Shown here in pieces: positions 43,300-51,349 of a DNA stretch of 64,000 nucleotides. This DNA is from Flavobacteriales bacterium UBA6693 (GTDB lineage: Bacteria > Bacteroidota > Bacteroidia > Flavobacteriales > Weeksellaceae): positions 405-64,404 of the forward strand of contig DKJL01000005.1 of assembly GCA_002454815.1 (NCBI GenBank), in the 5' to 3' direction. The translations under genes were made by a program, and so were the position numbers. Within the stretch, counting starts at the first letter, position 1, and each line of letters opens with the position of its first letter. Under the pieces are notes generated by a model. It was not told the origin of the DNA. It saw only the letters and a list, made by a program, of their open reading frames with translations, and did no database searches.

Positions 43300-44571
43300 T
43301 TAATCATAAAGACGTTTATTGAACCACTTATCGGCAAAGTTAATACCGATTTTTAGGTTAACAAAATTTTGCTTGACCAGGTTATTTTTAAGCGTTCCGC
43401 GCTGGCCGAGTTCCACGCCGACGTCGATACCGCTCATGCGGCTGGCGCTACGGTTTTCGAACGGTAAACTGACACCGCCGGTGATTGCAAAACTGTTGAC
43501 GTTCGTTCCGTTAAAGGAAAGATTCCCTTTTTCGTAGTATGCGCCATACCGGTAAGTAACCCGCGAAAAGTAATTTCTAAAATTATTATAATTCGGCAAA
43601 TACCAGCCACCGGCAGAAACTTTATAAGCATCTTGGTTGACAAAAGGTTTGCCCAAAAACTGAATAGTTTCGCCTTTGCGGTAATCCAGCTGCGATCCTA
43701 AAAACCACTTTGCTTCCTTTCCGAAACCGGCACCGAATGAGAATTCGGTTGGAATCAGATTATTATCTTCGCTGTATTGTTCGTCGATAACACTGATGTT
43801 ATTTTTTGTTTCGCCAGACGTATAATAATAGGTACTGTTGGTATATTGTGTTTCCATTTTACCCGTACTTCCAAACGAGTAAGTGGCTCCGAGCGTAAGT
43901 TTCTTATCCGACGCAAACTTCTTCTGATAAATACCGCCGACTGTAAAATTGAACGTGTTTATCGTGTTTTTTGTTTCATAACCATTTACCAGCTCAGCAT
44001 CCGCCACAGTAACTTCATTGATGTCATATAGATTTCCGAAGTACAAATTACTTCGAACACCCAATCCAAACTGCGGAGTCAGTTGATAAGACAATGCCGC
44101 CTGCACGGTATTGAGTGTGCCTTCGCCACGGAAAAGACTCGCCTTGGTGCCTGATGCCGTTTCTTCTGCGGAACCGATGGAATATTTCTTGGAACTGTAC
44201 GGCTGGTAACCCAAACCAAATTTCATTTTACTGGAAATTGGAAAAGCGATCGACAGATTAGAAAGATAAGTGGAATGTTTGGTAGCGCTCGAATTATCAT
44301 AATCCGATTTGAAAAAATTATTTTCATTGGTCCCTTCGAATTTCAGTGTGGTAAGAGTGAGGTTGATATTCGCCGCCGGATTTCCAAAGTTGAAACTGTT
44401 GGTAAAATCCGAAATGTAAGCCGTTGAAATTCCGCCCATCGCACTGATGTCTGTCGTGTTATCGTACTTCACATCGCCGATTCCGAAGGCAGCATAGGGA
44501 GAATTACCAATCGATTGTGCATTCAGCAAATAACCGGCTGCCACGATCGGTAAGACAAAAAATTTTTTCAT
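43300..44571 (-). CDS. Outer-membrane beta-barrel protein of unknown function (FadL/PorV-like)
   Basis: A 423-residue exported protein: signal peptide (ending LNAQ), then SIGNSPYAAFGIGDVKYDNT and a Gly/Tyr/Asn-rich series of amphipathic strands over the whole length. The N-terminal part (SAMGGISTAYISDFTNSFNFGNPAANI) resembles FadL/PorV-type barrels, whose plug segment lists 'NPA' in a similar place. No ligand can be named. It opens an envelope operon (this gene, lptC, anmK, GNAT-nitrilase). A weak promoter (GATATTTG on the minus strand, 44595-44602) lies upstream. Confidence 0.75.
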   Translation of the reverse strand: MKKFFVLPIVAAGYLLNAQSIGNSPYAAFGIGDVKYDNTTDISAMGGISTAYISDFTNSFNFGNPAANINLTLTTLKFEGTNENNFFKSDYDNSSATKHSTYLSNLSIAFPISSKMKFGLGYQPYSSKKYSIGSAEETASGTKASLFRGEGTLNTVQAALSYQLTPQFGLGVRSNLYFGNLYDINEVTVADAELVNGYETKNTINTFNFTVGGIYQKKFASDKKLTLGATYSFGSTGKMETQYTNSTYYYTSGETKNNISVIDEQYSEDNNLIPTEFSFGAGFGKEAKWFLGSQLDYRKGETIQFLGKPFVNQDAYKVSAGGWYLPNYNNFRNYFSRVTYRYGAYYEKGNLSFNGTNVNSFAITGGVSLPFENRSASRMSGIDVGVELGQRGTLKNNLVKQNFVNLKIGINFADKWFNKRLYD

Positions 44572-44751
44572 TCTTTATTTTTAAAAATAATGCGCAAATA
44601 TCCTAAATAATCCTGAACTGTGAAAGGAAGTTTGGTTAAAGTTTGTTAAGCCAATTATCACCATTACAAACGGTCTTACTCTGAATTGAAACCTTGTTAT
44701 CGAGCCCGAAAAAGGAAATTAATGCGATTTAATTTTGCCATTAAATTGATT

Positions 44752-44759
44752 TATCTTTG
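44752..44759 (+). promoter_or_regulatory. -7 box for holB, almost touching the start codon
   Basis: TATCTTTG matches TAnnTTTG and ends 5 nt before the holB ATG, so the transcript is probably leaderless or nearly so. TTG words occur upstream but at spacings shorter than usual (14 nt or less). Confidence 0.55.
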
Positions 44760-44764
44760 CCGCT

Positions 44765-45883
44765 ATGGACTGGGATAAGATCGTGGGGCAAACCCATTTG
44801 AAAAGTTTACTCAAAAATAGCGTAGAAGACCGTCGGGTAGGGCATGCGCAGCTTTTTCTGGGCAAGGATGGTTATGGCACTTTTGCGTTGGCGCTCGCGT
44901 TCGCACAGGAGTTGCTGAGCCGCGAGAACGAATTGGCGCGATCCAAAGTTGGCAGCCTCAACCATCTTGATTTGCACATCACTTTCCCCGTTTATAAATC
45001 CAACCGAAGCGGACTTACGGCTCCATTTTTCGACCAGTTCCGTGAAATGATGCTGGCAAATCCGTACTCAAACAGCGAAGACTGGAACGTAAGACTTGAG
45101 TCGGAAAATAAACAGCTGACGATATACGCTGACGAAATCGATGAAATCAACAAGAAGTTTTCACTCAAAAGTTTTGAGGGCGGCAGCAAGATTTTAATTG
45201 TGTGGCATGCGGACAAGATGAATGCTGAGGCCGCAAATAAATTCCTGAAATTTCTGGAAGAACCGCCGAAAAACACCTACATTATTCTCACCGCCGACGA
45301 TGCTTCGTCGATGTTGGAAACCATTCTGTCGAGAACTCAACTGGTGGAAGTACCTCGCCTGAACAATGAAGAAATGCTGGCCGCACTGCAGGAGAAAACC
45401 AGAGACAGGGCGACTGATTTTAATTCAATCCTTTTCCGGGCGCAGGGAAACTGGAATACGGCGATGCAGTTGCTGCAGTTCGAGACGCTGAATGGTGACA
45501 GTGAGGAACTGTTTATCCTTTGGGTCCGCGAGGCGTTTATGGTTAAAAAGAAACCGGAATTCCTAAAAAACATCGTCTTATGGGCGCGGCAGATTGCGGC
45601 TTGGAACAAAGAAAAACAGTTGAGTTTTGTGGCGTATTGTTCCGAGATGTTCCGCCTTGCTCTGCTGCAAAATTACGCAGGTGAAACTTTAGTTTATAAT
45701 AAAATTACCCGCGATGGCTTCAAATGGGAAACCTTTTCCAGCTACATCAACGGCGCCAATATCGAAGCAATCTTAAACGAACTTTCCGAAGCCGATTATC
45801 ATCTCGAACGCAATGGAAATCCGCGAATTATCTGGACCGATCTTGGCATCAAACTGTCGCGCTATCTTCATAAAAAAGCCTGA
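44765..45883 (+). CDS. holB: DNA polymerase III subunit delta' (clamp loader)
   Basis: A 372-residue clamp-loader AAA+ protein. The N-terminus MDWDKIVGQTHLKSLLKNSV is typical of DnaX/HolB proteins. The P-loop position reads GKDGYGTFALA, lacking the lysine of GxxGxGK, as expected for delta', which does not hydrolyse ATP. The sensor region SRTQLVEVPRLNNEEM carries the SRC-like motif as SRTQ, so the usual Cys is replaced. It helps load the sliding clamp during replication. The stop codon lies 6 bp from that of the convergent ligA. Confidence 0.9.
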   Translation: MDWDKIVGQTHLKSLLKNSVEDRRVGHAQLFLGKDGYGTFALALAFAQELLSRENELARSKVGSLNHLDLHITFPVYKSNRSGLTAPFFDQFREMMLANPYSNSEDWNVRLESENKQLTIYADEIDEINKKFSLKSFEGGSKILIVWHADKMNAEAANKFLKFLEEPPKNTYIILTADDASSMLETILSRTQLVEVPRLNNEEMLAALQEKTRDRATDFNSILFRAQGNWNTAMQLLQFETLNGDSEELFILWVREAFMVKKKPEFLKNIVLWARQIAAWNKEKQLSFVAYCSEMFRLALLQNYAGETLVYNKITRDGFKWETFSSYINGANIEAILNELSEADYHLERNGNPRIIWTDLGIKLSRYLHKKA

Positions 45884-45889
45884 TCGTAT

Positions 45890-47905
45890 TTAAACTTTTT
45901 CCGGCGCATGAATAAGGTCGAGAAATTGTTGCTCGTCCAGAATTGTAATTGATCCGATTGCCTGAGCTTTTTTCAGTTTGCTGCCGGCTTTTTCTCCCAC
46001 CACGAGATAATTTAAGTTTTTAGAAACCGCCGAAATATTACGTCCGCCATTTTGCTCTACCATTTCTTCGGCCTGCTCGCGTGTAAAAAGCGACAGTTTT
46101 CCGGTGAACAAAAAAGTTTTACTTTCTAATACATGGCTCGTCGGTTTAAATGAAGATTCACCCTGCTCGAGCTGAACACCGTAAGAGCGCAGTCTTTCAA
46201 CTATTAATTCGTTTTCCGGATCGGCAAAAAACAAGACGATGCTCTCTGCGATTTTTACGCCGATGTCTTCTACCTGAACCAGCTCCTCTAGGGTTGCATG
46301 CATGAGTAAATCCACTGAGGAAAAATTCTTCGCCAGTTTTTTCGCTACGGTTTCGCCGACATGTTTAATGCCTAATCCAAAAAGAACTTTTTCGTATGGT
46401 GCCTTTTTAGAACTTTCGATGCCGTCCAGAATCTTTTGGGCCGAACGCTCGGCCATCCTTTCCAGTGGAAGTAATTGTTGTTTGGTCAAAGTATAGAAAT
46501 CCGCGGGGTTTTCAACAAGTTTTTCGCGATAAAGCTGTTCAATGGTTTCGCTGCCAAGATTTTCTATATTTAGCGCTTTGCGCGAAACAAAATGAATCAT
46601 CCGTCCTATTACCTGCGGCGGGCAGTGAAGGTCATTGGGGCAAAAATGAATTGCCTGATCCTCGATGCGAACCAGAGTTGTACCGCATTCTGGACACGAA
46701 GAAATATATTGTACTTCTTCGCTGTCAGCAGATCTTTTTTCCAGGTTAACGCCCACGATTTTGGGGATGATTTCTCCGCCTTTTTCCACAAATACATAAT
46801 CCTGTTCATGCAAGCCAAGTTTTTTGATGATATCTTCGTTGTGCAGGCTCGCGCGCTTTACGACTGTTCCGGCAAGTAAAACAGGCTTTAAATTGGCAAC
46901 GGGAGTTATCGCGCCAGTTCGGCCCACTTGATAAGTGACCTGTTCCAGTTGCGTTTCAACTTTTTCGGCCTTAAATTTATATGCCATTGCCCAACGCGGA
47001 GACTTCGCCGTATAACCTAGTTGTGCCTGTTGTTGTAAGGAATTGACCTTGAGTACAATACCATCGATTTCGAACGGAAGTTGGTGTCGGTGTTCTTCCC
47101 AATACAAAATATAGGATTTTATTTCATCCAGGTTTTCGCAGAGCTGCGCGTGTTGACTCACTTTGAAACCCCACTGTTTTGCTTCCTTCAATAATTCCCA
47201 GTGCGTTGGCAGCGGACTTTCTTGCGCTATAAACTGGTACAGAACAGCAGATAACCCACGCTTCCGAACTTCAGCGGAATCCTGCATTTTTAGACTTCCA
47301 GAGGCAGTATTTCGGGGATTCATAAATAAATCCAGACCTTCTTCGCTGCGGCGGGAATTAATTTTGTCAAAATTTTTGCGGCTTAAAAATATTTCGCCGC
47401 GCATAAAAAAACGGGCTGGCACTTCACCGTTGAGGCGTAAAGGAATATCTGAAACTGTTTTTACATTTGCCGTTATTTCGTCGCCCCGAAAACCGTCGCC
47501 ACGCGTTACCGCCTGCACCAGCCTGCCATTTTCATAAAGAATGGAAATAGAAGCACCGTCATATTTCAGTTCAGCGACAAACTGAACAGGTTCTGGAATA
47601 GCTTTTACGATCCGCCGTTCCCAATCCTCAAGATCATTAAAGTCATAAGAATTATCCAGAGAGTACATCCGAAACTGATGCTGCACTGTCGGAAAATTTT
47701 TGGTGACTTCGCCGCCTACACGCAGTGTAGGAGAATTTTCGTCATAAAACTCCGGGTGTTTTTTTTCAAGTGCTTGCAGCGCTTCCAGTTTTTGATCGAA
47801 TTCATAATCCGAAATCGTAGGAGTGTCCTGTACGTAATAATTAAAATTGTGCTGGTGCAGTTCGGCGCGTAATGCGTTGATTTTTTCCTCAATATCTGTC
47901 GTCAT
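45890..47905 (-). CDS. ligA: NAD-dependent DNA ligase
   Basis: A 671-residue ligase that seals nicks using NAD+. Order of parts: Ia domain for NMN (residues 1-70, HNFNYYVQDTPTISDYEFD), adenylation domain with catalytic Lys114 (AELKYDGASI), OB fold, a four-cysteine zinc finger (CPECGTTL and the following CPNDLHC), helix-hairpin-helix repeats (about 430-580) and a C-terminal BRCT domain (LFTGKLSLFTREQAEEMVEQ). Length is normal for the family. It converges on holB; there is no room for a separate terminator in the 6-bp gap. Confidence 0.98.
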   Translation of the reverse strand: MTTDIEEKINALRAELHQHNFNYYVQDTPTISDYEFDQKLEALQALEKKHPEFYDENSPTLRVGGEVTKNFPTVQHQFRMYSLDNSYDFNDLEDWERRIVKAIPEPVQFVAELKYDGASISILYENGRLVQAVTRGDGFRGDEITANVKTVSDIPLRLNGEVPARFFMRGEIFLSRKNFDKINSRRSEEGLDLFMNPRNTASGSLKMQDSAEVRKRGLSAVLYQFIAQESPLPTHWELLKEAKQWGFKVSQHAQLCENLDEIKSYILYWEEHRHQLPFEIDGIVLKVNSLQQQAQLGYTAKSPRWAMAYKFKAEKVETQLEQVTYQVGRTGAITPVANLKPVLLAGTVVKRASLHNEDIIKKLGLHEQDYVFVEKGGEIIPKIVGVNLEKRSADSEEVQYISSCPECGTTLVRIEDQAIHFCPNDLHCPPQVIGRMIHFVSRKALNIENLGSETIEQLYREKLVENPADFYTLTKQQLLPLERMAERSAQKILDGIESSKKAPYEKVLFGLGIKHVGETVAKKLAKNFSSVDLLMHATLEELVQVEDIGVKIAESIVLFFADPENELIVERLRSYGVQLEQGESSFKPTSHVLESKTFLFTGKLSLFTREQAEEMVEQNGGRNISAVSKNLNYLVVGEKAGSKLKKAQAIGSITILDEQQFLDLIHAPEKV

Positions 47906-47921
47906 GTAAACGAAGTTTTGG

Positions 47922-47929
47922 CAAAAATA
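47922..47929 (-). promoter_or_regulatory. -7 box for ligA
   Basis: The minus strand reads TATTTTTG (TAnnTTTG), ending 16 nt before the ligA ATG. No -33 TTG at the usual spacing. Confidence 0.5.
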
Positions 47930-48065
47930 CTGATTCCGCCGTTACCCACGGAATATTTTGAAGTGATTTCGTTGTGATGATGGTCTGAATGTTGTGTCTT
48001 TTTTTTGTTTATAAAACACATAAAAAATCCGTCGCCGCCAACTTCTAAATTAATAAAGAGAGAGG

Positions 48066-49124
48066 ATGCAGAAAAGAGATAAGATTTTAATACTTGCTGC
48101 CGCAATTATTACAGCGATAGCCGGCTATGGAACTTTTGCCGGATTTAATTCGGTTGCGCTTTTTGTGGTGGCAGCTGCTGCACTGGTGCTTGTAGCGATG
48201 ATTGTAGGGCAGGCCACCGAACAGCTAGGAAACAAAATGGGGCCGGCGGCAACCGGAGTACTGCAATCTGCACTGGGAAATTTGCCGGAACTTTTTGTCT
48301 GTATTTTCGCGCTGCGGGCGGGATTGGACACTGTGGTGAAAGCGGCCTTGGTAGGTTCAATATTGGGAAATTCAGTCTTTGTTTTCGGTATGGCCATTCT
48401 TTTCGGCGGCCTAAAAAACGGTCGACAATATTTTCATTCTGAAGCGCCCAAAATGAACGCCGTACTCATGATTCTTGCTTTTGCTGCGATGGCAGTTCCC
48501 TCGCTAGCTTTTTATCTGCACACTCCGGCTGAGCCAAACCTTGACACGCTCGATGTCATCGTAGCCGTCGTACTTTTGTTGGTGTTCAGCGCTTACCTAA
48601 CCTTTTCTATAAAAGGAGATAAAAGCGTCGTGCCGAGCAAGGAGCAAGAGGAGGAAGGTGTTTCCTGGTCCATGACAGTCACATTGGGAATTCTGGCCGC
48701 TTCCGGAGTCGCTGCTGCCTTCGTGTCCGATTGGTTCGTCCAGGCTCTTACGCCCGCAATGGACACGTTGGGAATTAATGATGTTTTTGCCGGGCTGATC
48801 ATCGTGGCACTCGCCGGCAACGCTATTGAAAACTTAGTCGGAATCCAACTGGCACTAAAAAATAAAGCCGACTATGCTGTGAGCGTCATTATGAACTCTT
48901 CGTTACAAATTGCGCTGGTCGTTTATCCTTTGTTAATCCTTTTGTCTTTTTTCCTCGGGGGCGCGATTTTGTCTTTTGTGCTCAGTCCATTACTGCTGGC
49001 CGCTCTCGCGCTTGCCGTTTTGGTAAGTGCATTTATTGTTTTTGACGGTGAAAGCATTTGGCTGGAAGGCGTTGCGCTTATCGGTCTATACATCATCATT
49101 GCTACCGCCTTCTGGTGGGGATAA
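48066..49124 (+). CDS. Cation/H+ (calcium) antiporter of the CaCA superfamily
   Basis: A 352-residue membrane protein with about eleven helices in two inverted repeats. Each repeat carries the ion-binding motif: GNLPELFV (about residues 75-82) and GNAIENLVG (about 252-260), the GNxxE signature of the CAX branch. A short acidic loop (SKEQEEEGVS, about residues 194-203) separates the halves. The likely role is expulsion of Ca2+ in exchange for protons; Na+/H+ exchange cannot be excluded. The start codon follows a purine-rich GAGAGAGG, one of the few Shine-Dalgarno-like sites in the window. Its stop lies 2 bp from that of the convergent E1 gene. Confidence 0.88.
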   Translation: MQKRDKILILAAAIITAIAGYGTFAGFNSVALFVVAAAALVLVAMIVGQATEQLGNKMGPAATGVLQSALGNLPELFVCIFALRAGLDTVVKAALVGSILGNSVFVFGMAILFGGLKNGRQYFHSEAPKMNAVLMILAFAAMAVPSLAFYLHTPAEPNLDTLDVIVAVVLLLVFSAYLTFSIKGDKSVVPSKEQEEEGVSWSMTVTLGILAASGVAAAFVSDWFVQALTPAMDTLGINDVFAGLIIVALAGNAIENLVGIQLALKNKADYAVSVIMNSSLQIALVVYPLLILLSFFLGGAILSFVLSPLLLAALALAVLVSAFIVFDGESIWLEGVALIGLYIIIATAFWWG

Positions 49125-49126
49125 TT

Positions 49127-51199
49127 TTAATTATTTAAAAGATCCTGCATCCTTTGCGCGACTTTAGCGGCGGTTGGCAACATCTCCTGTTCCAAAACTA
49201 CGTTAATCGGCACCGCCGGCAAATCGAGTGCACCCATTGCTTCTACCGGTGCATCAAGATGCCGGAAACAATTTTTAGTAATGCGGTGCGCAAAAGCTTC
49301 TGCGAATGAATTATTCAACTGTTCTTCAGTGAGTACCAAACATTTCCCGTGAACCTTGACACGTTCAAAAACAAGTTTTTCATCCAAAGGAATCAATGTT
49401 CGTAAATCAACAATTTCTATCCTTCCGGAGTAATTTTTTGCAGCTTCCAGTGCCCAGTAAACGCCCATGCCATAAGTAACAACGAGCATCGTACGGCCTT
49501 GTTCTGCTTCATCGGAGTCCGCAGCTAAAATAATATTTCCTTTACCAAACGGTAACACATAATCTTCGGCCGGTTCGATGGTTTTTGCTTCTTCGGTGCC
49601 CGGTACTTTGCTCCAGTACAGACCTTTATGCTCTAACATTACGACCGGATTCGGATCGTAATAGGCAGCTTTCAGTAATCCTTTGAAATCCGCAGCATTG
49701 CTCGGGTATGCGATTTTGATTCCTTTAATATTGGCTAGAATACTTTCAACGCTTCCGCTGTGATAAGGTCCTCCACCGCCATAAGCGCCAATGGGGACCC
49801 GGATAATGCTGCTAACCGGAAACTTACCGCCGCTGAGATAACAGGATTTCGAAATTTCGGTAATTAACTGATTGATGCCCGGATAAATATAGTCGGCAAA
49901 CTGAACTTCAACAATTGGTTTCAAACCCACAGCGCTCATTCCGACCGTTGAGCCGATGATATAAGCCTCCTGAATTGCAGTATTAAATACTCTCTTATTG
50001 CCGAATTTTTTACCCAGTGTTACCGTCTCGCGGAAAACACCGCCGATTCTCTCGCCTACGTCCTGCCCGTAAAGAAGTGCTTCCGGATGTTTCCACATTA
50101 ATTCCTGAATGGCGTGAATGGCAGCGTCCACCATGACAATTTTTTCTTTGTTTTCAGATTCGCGCCGGCCGGTTTCTTCAAGGATGGGAGTTGGTGCAAA
50201 CACATGATCAGTGACCGATTGCGGTTTCGGATCTTCGGCAGCAATTGCTCTTTTAAAGTCCTGTTCTACTTCCAAACGTGCTTTTTTCTCGATTTGTCTC
50301 AGACGTTCTTCGTCAATTCCCTGCTTCAAAAGTTGGTTGCGCAAAATGATGCCCGGATCTTTTGATCGATGTTTGGCGAGGTCTTCTTCGTCACGATAAA
50401 ATTCACGGCGAACGCCGGACGTATGATGGCCGATAAGGACGGTGCTGGCACAAACAAGCATCGGTTTCCGCTCGTTTCGCACAAATTCCACGGCTTCTTT
50501 CATCGCGTTATAACTTGCCTGGAAGTCGGTGCCATCTACTCTCATACGATTCAGACCGACAAAACCTGCAGCAAAATCATAAGCGTCAGAGGTGCGCGCT
50601 TCTTCCTTGGTGACCGAAATTCCCCATTCATTATCCTGCACAAGAAAAATGATCGGAAGCTGATGCAAAGCTGCAAATTGAAATGCTTCGGAAACTTCGC
50701 CTTCGGTAACTGAATTATCTCCTAAACTGCAGATCACCACAGGATTTTGCGAGTAGGAGCGGAGATTAAATTCCTGAATATATTTAATGCCCTGGGCAAC
50801 ACCGGTGGTCGGGATGGCCTGCATTCCTGTCGCAGAGCTTTGGTGAATGATTTTTGGCAAATGTTCTGCCGTACTCGACGGATGAGAGTAGTAAGAACGG
50901 CCGCCGGAAAAAGGATCGTCCGCTTTTGCAAGCAGCTGCAACATGAGTTGATAAGGCTCAAAGCCCATTCCTAAAAGCAGACTTTCGTCCCGATAATAAG
51001 GGGACACCCAGTCGTCGGATGTTAGCTGATAAGCGGTGGCCAGCTGTATGGCTTCATGTCCGCGCGACGTGGAGTGGACGTACTTTGTAATGTTTCGGTT
51101 TTCTTCGTAAATATCGGCGGTAGCTTTCGCCATCATCATATGCCGAAACGCTTTCATCAGCAACTCTTCAGAAACTTTCGTTTTTTTAATCATTTCCAT
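49127..51199 (-). CDS. 2-oxoacid dehydrogenase E1, alpha and beta subunits fused
   Basis: A 690-residue thiamine-diphosphate enzyme. The alpha half (about residues 1-335) has the TPP motif CSLGDNSVTEGEVSEAFQFA and the phosphorylation-loop region HHTSGVRREFYRDEEDLAKH. A linker leads to the beta half (about 350-690) with LYGQDVGERIGGVFRETVTL, VEVQFADYIYPGINQL and RVPIGAYGGGGPYHSGS. The fusion is common in Bacteroidota. The branched-chain type (2-oxoisovalerate dehydrogenase, feeding iso-branched fatty acids) seems likeliest, but the substrate is not certain. The ATG at 51199 is chosen; 51193 is an alternative, and an in-frame TTG at 51208 lies inside the -7 box. Confidence 0.9.
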   Translation of the reverse strand: MEMIKKTKVSEELLMKAFRHMMMAKATADIYEENRNITKYVHSTSRGHEAIQLATAYQLTSDDWVSPYYRDESLLLGMGFEPYQLMLQLLAKADDPFSGGRSYYSHPSSTAEHLPKIIHQSSATGMQAIPTTGVAQGIKYIQEFNLRSYSQNPVVICSLGDNSVTEGEVSEAFQFAALHQLPIIFLVQDNEWGISVTKEEARTSDAYDFAAGFVGLNRMRVDGTDFQASYNAMKEAVEFVRNERKPMLVCASTVLIGHHTSGVRREFYRDEEDLAKHRSKDPGIILRNQLLKQGIDEERLRQIEKKARLEVEQDFKRAIAAEDPKPQSVTDHVFAPTPILEETGRRESENKEKIVMVDAAIHAIQELMWKHPEALLYGQDVGERIGGVFRETVTLGKKFGNKRVFNTAIQEAYIIGSTVGMSAVGLKPIVEVQFADYIYPGINQLITEISKSCYLSGGKFPVSSIIRVPIGAYGGGGPYHSGSVESILANIKGIKIAYPSNAADFKGLLKAAYYDPNPVVMLEHKGLYWSKVPGTEEAKTIEPAEDYVLPFGKGNIILAADSDEAEQGRTMLVVTYGMGVYWALEAAKNYSGRIEIVDLRTLIPLDEKLVFERVKVHGKCLVLTEEQLNNSFAEAFAHRITKNCFRHLDAPVEAMGALDLPAVPINVVLEQEMLPTAAKVAQRMQDLLNN

Positions 51200-51205
51200 A
51201 GCTAA

Positions 51206-51213
51206 CAAAGATA
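51206..51213 (-). promoter_or_regulatory. -7 box for the E1 gene, almost touching the start codon
   Basis: The minus strand reads TATCTTTG (TAnnTTTG). Only 6 nt separate it from the ATG at 51199, so the mRNA would be leaderless or have a leader of a few bases. Confidence 0.5.
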
Positions 51214-51349
51214 AAAATTTTGTTTGAAGTTCCGAGCGATCAAGGTGGCATTAGGTTCAATTATATACGAAAAAGAAAGAATTTCGTCACGCTGCACACT
51301 TTTTTTTGCAGTATATTTAAAGTAATTTTACCAAAATTTTCGCAGACTG

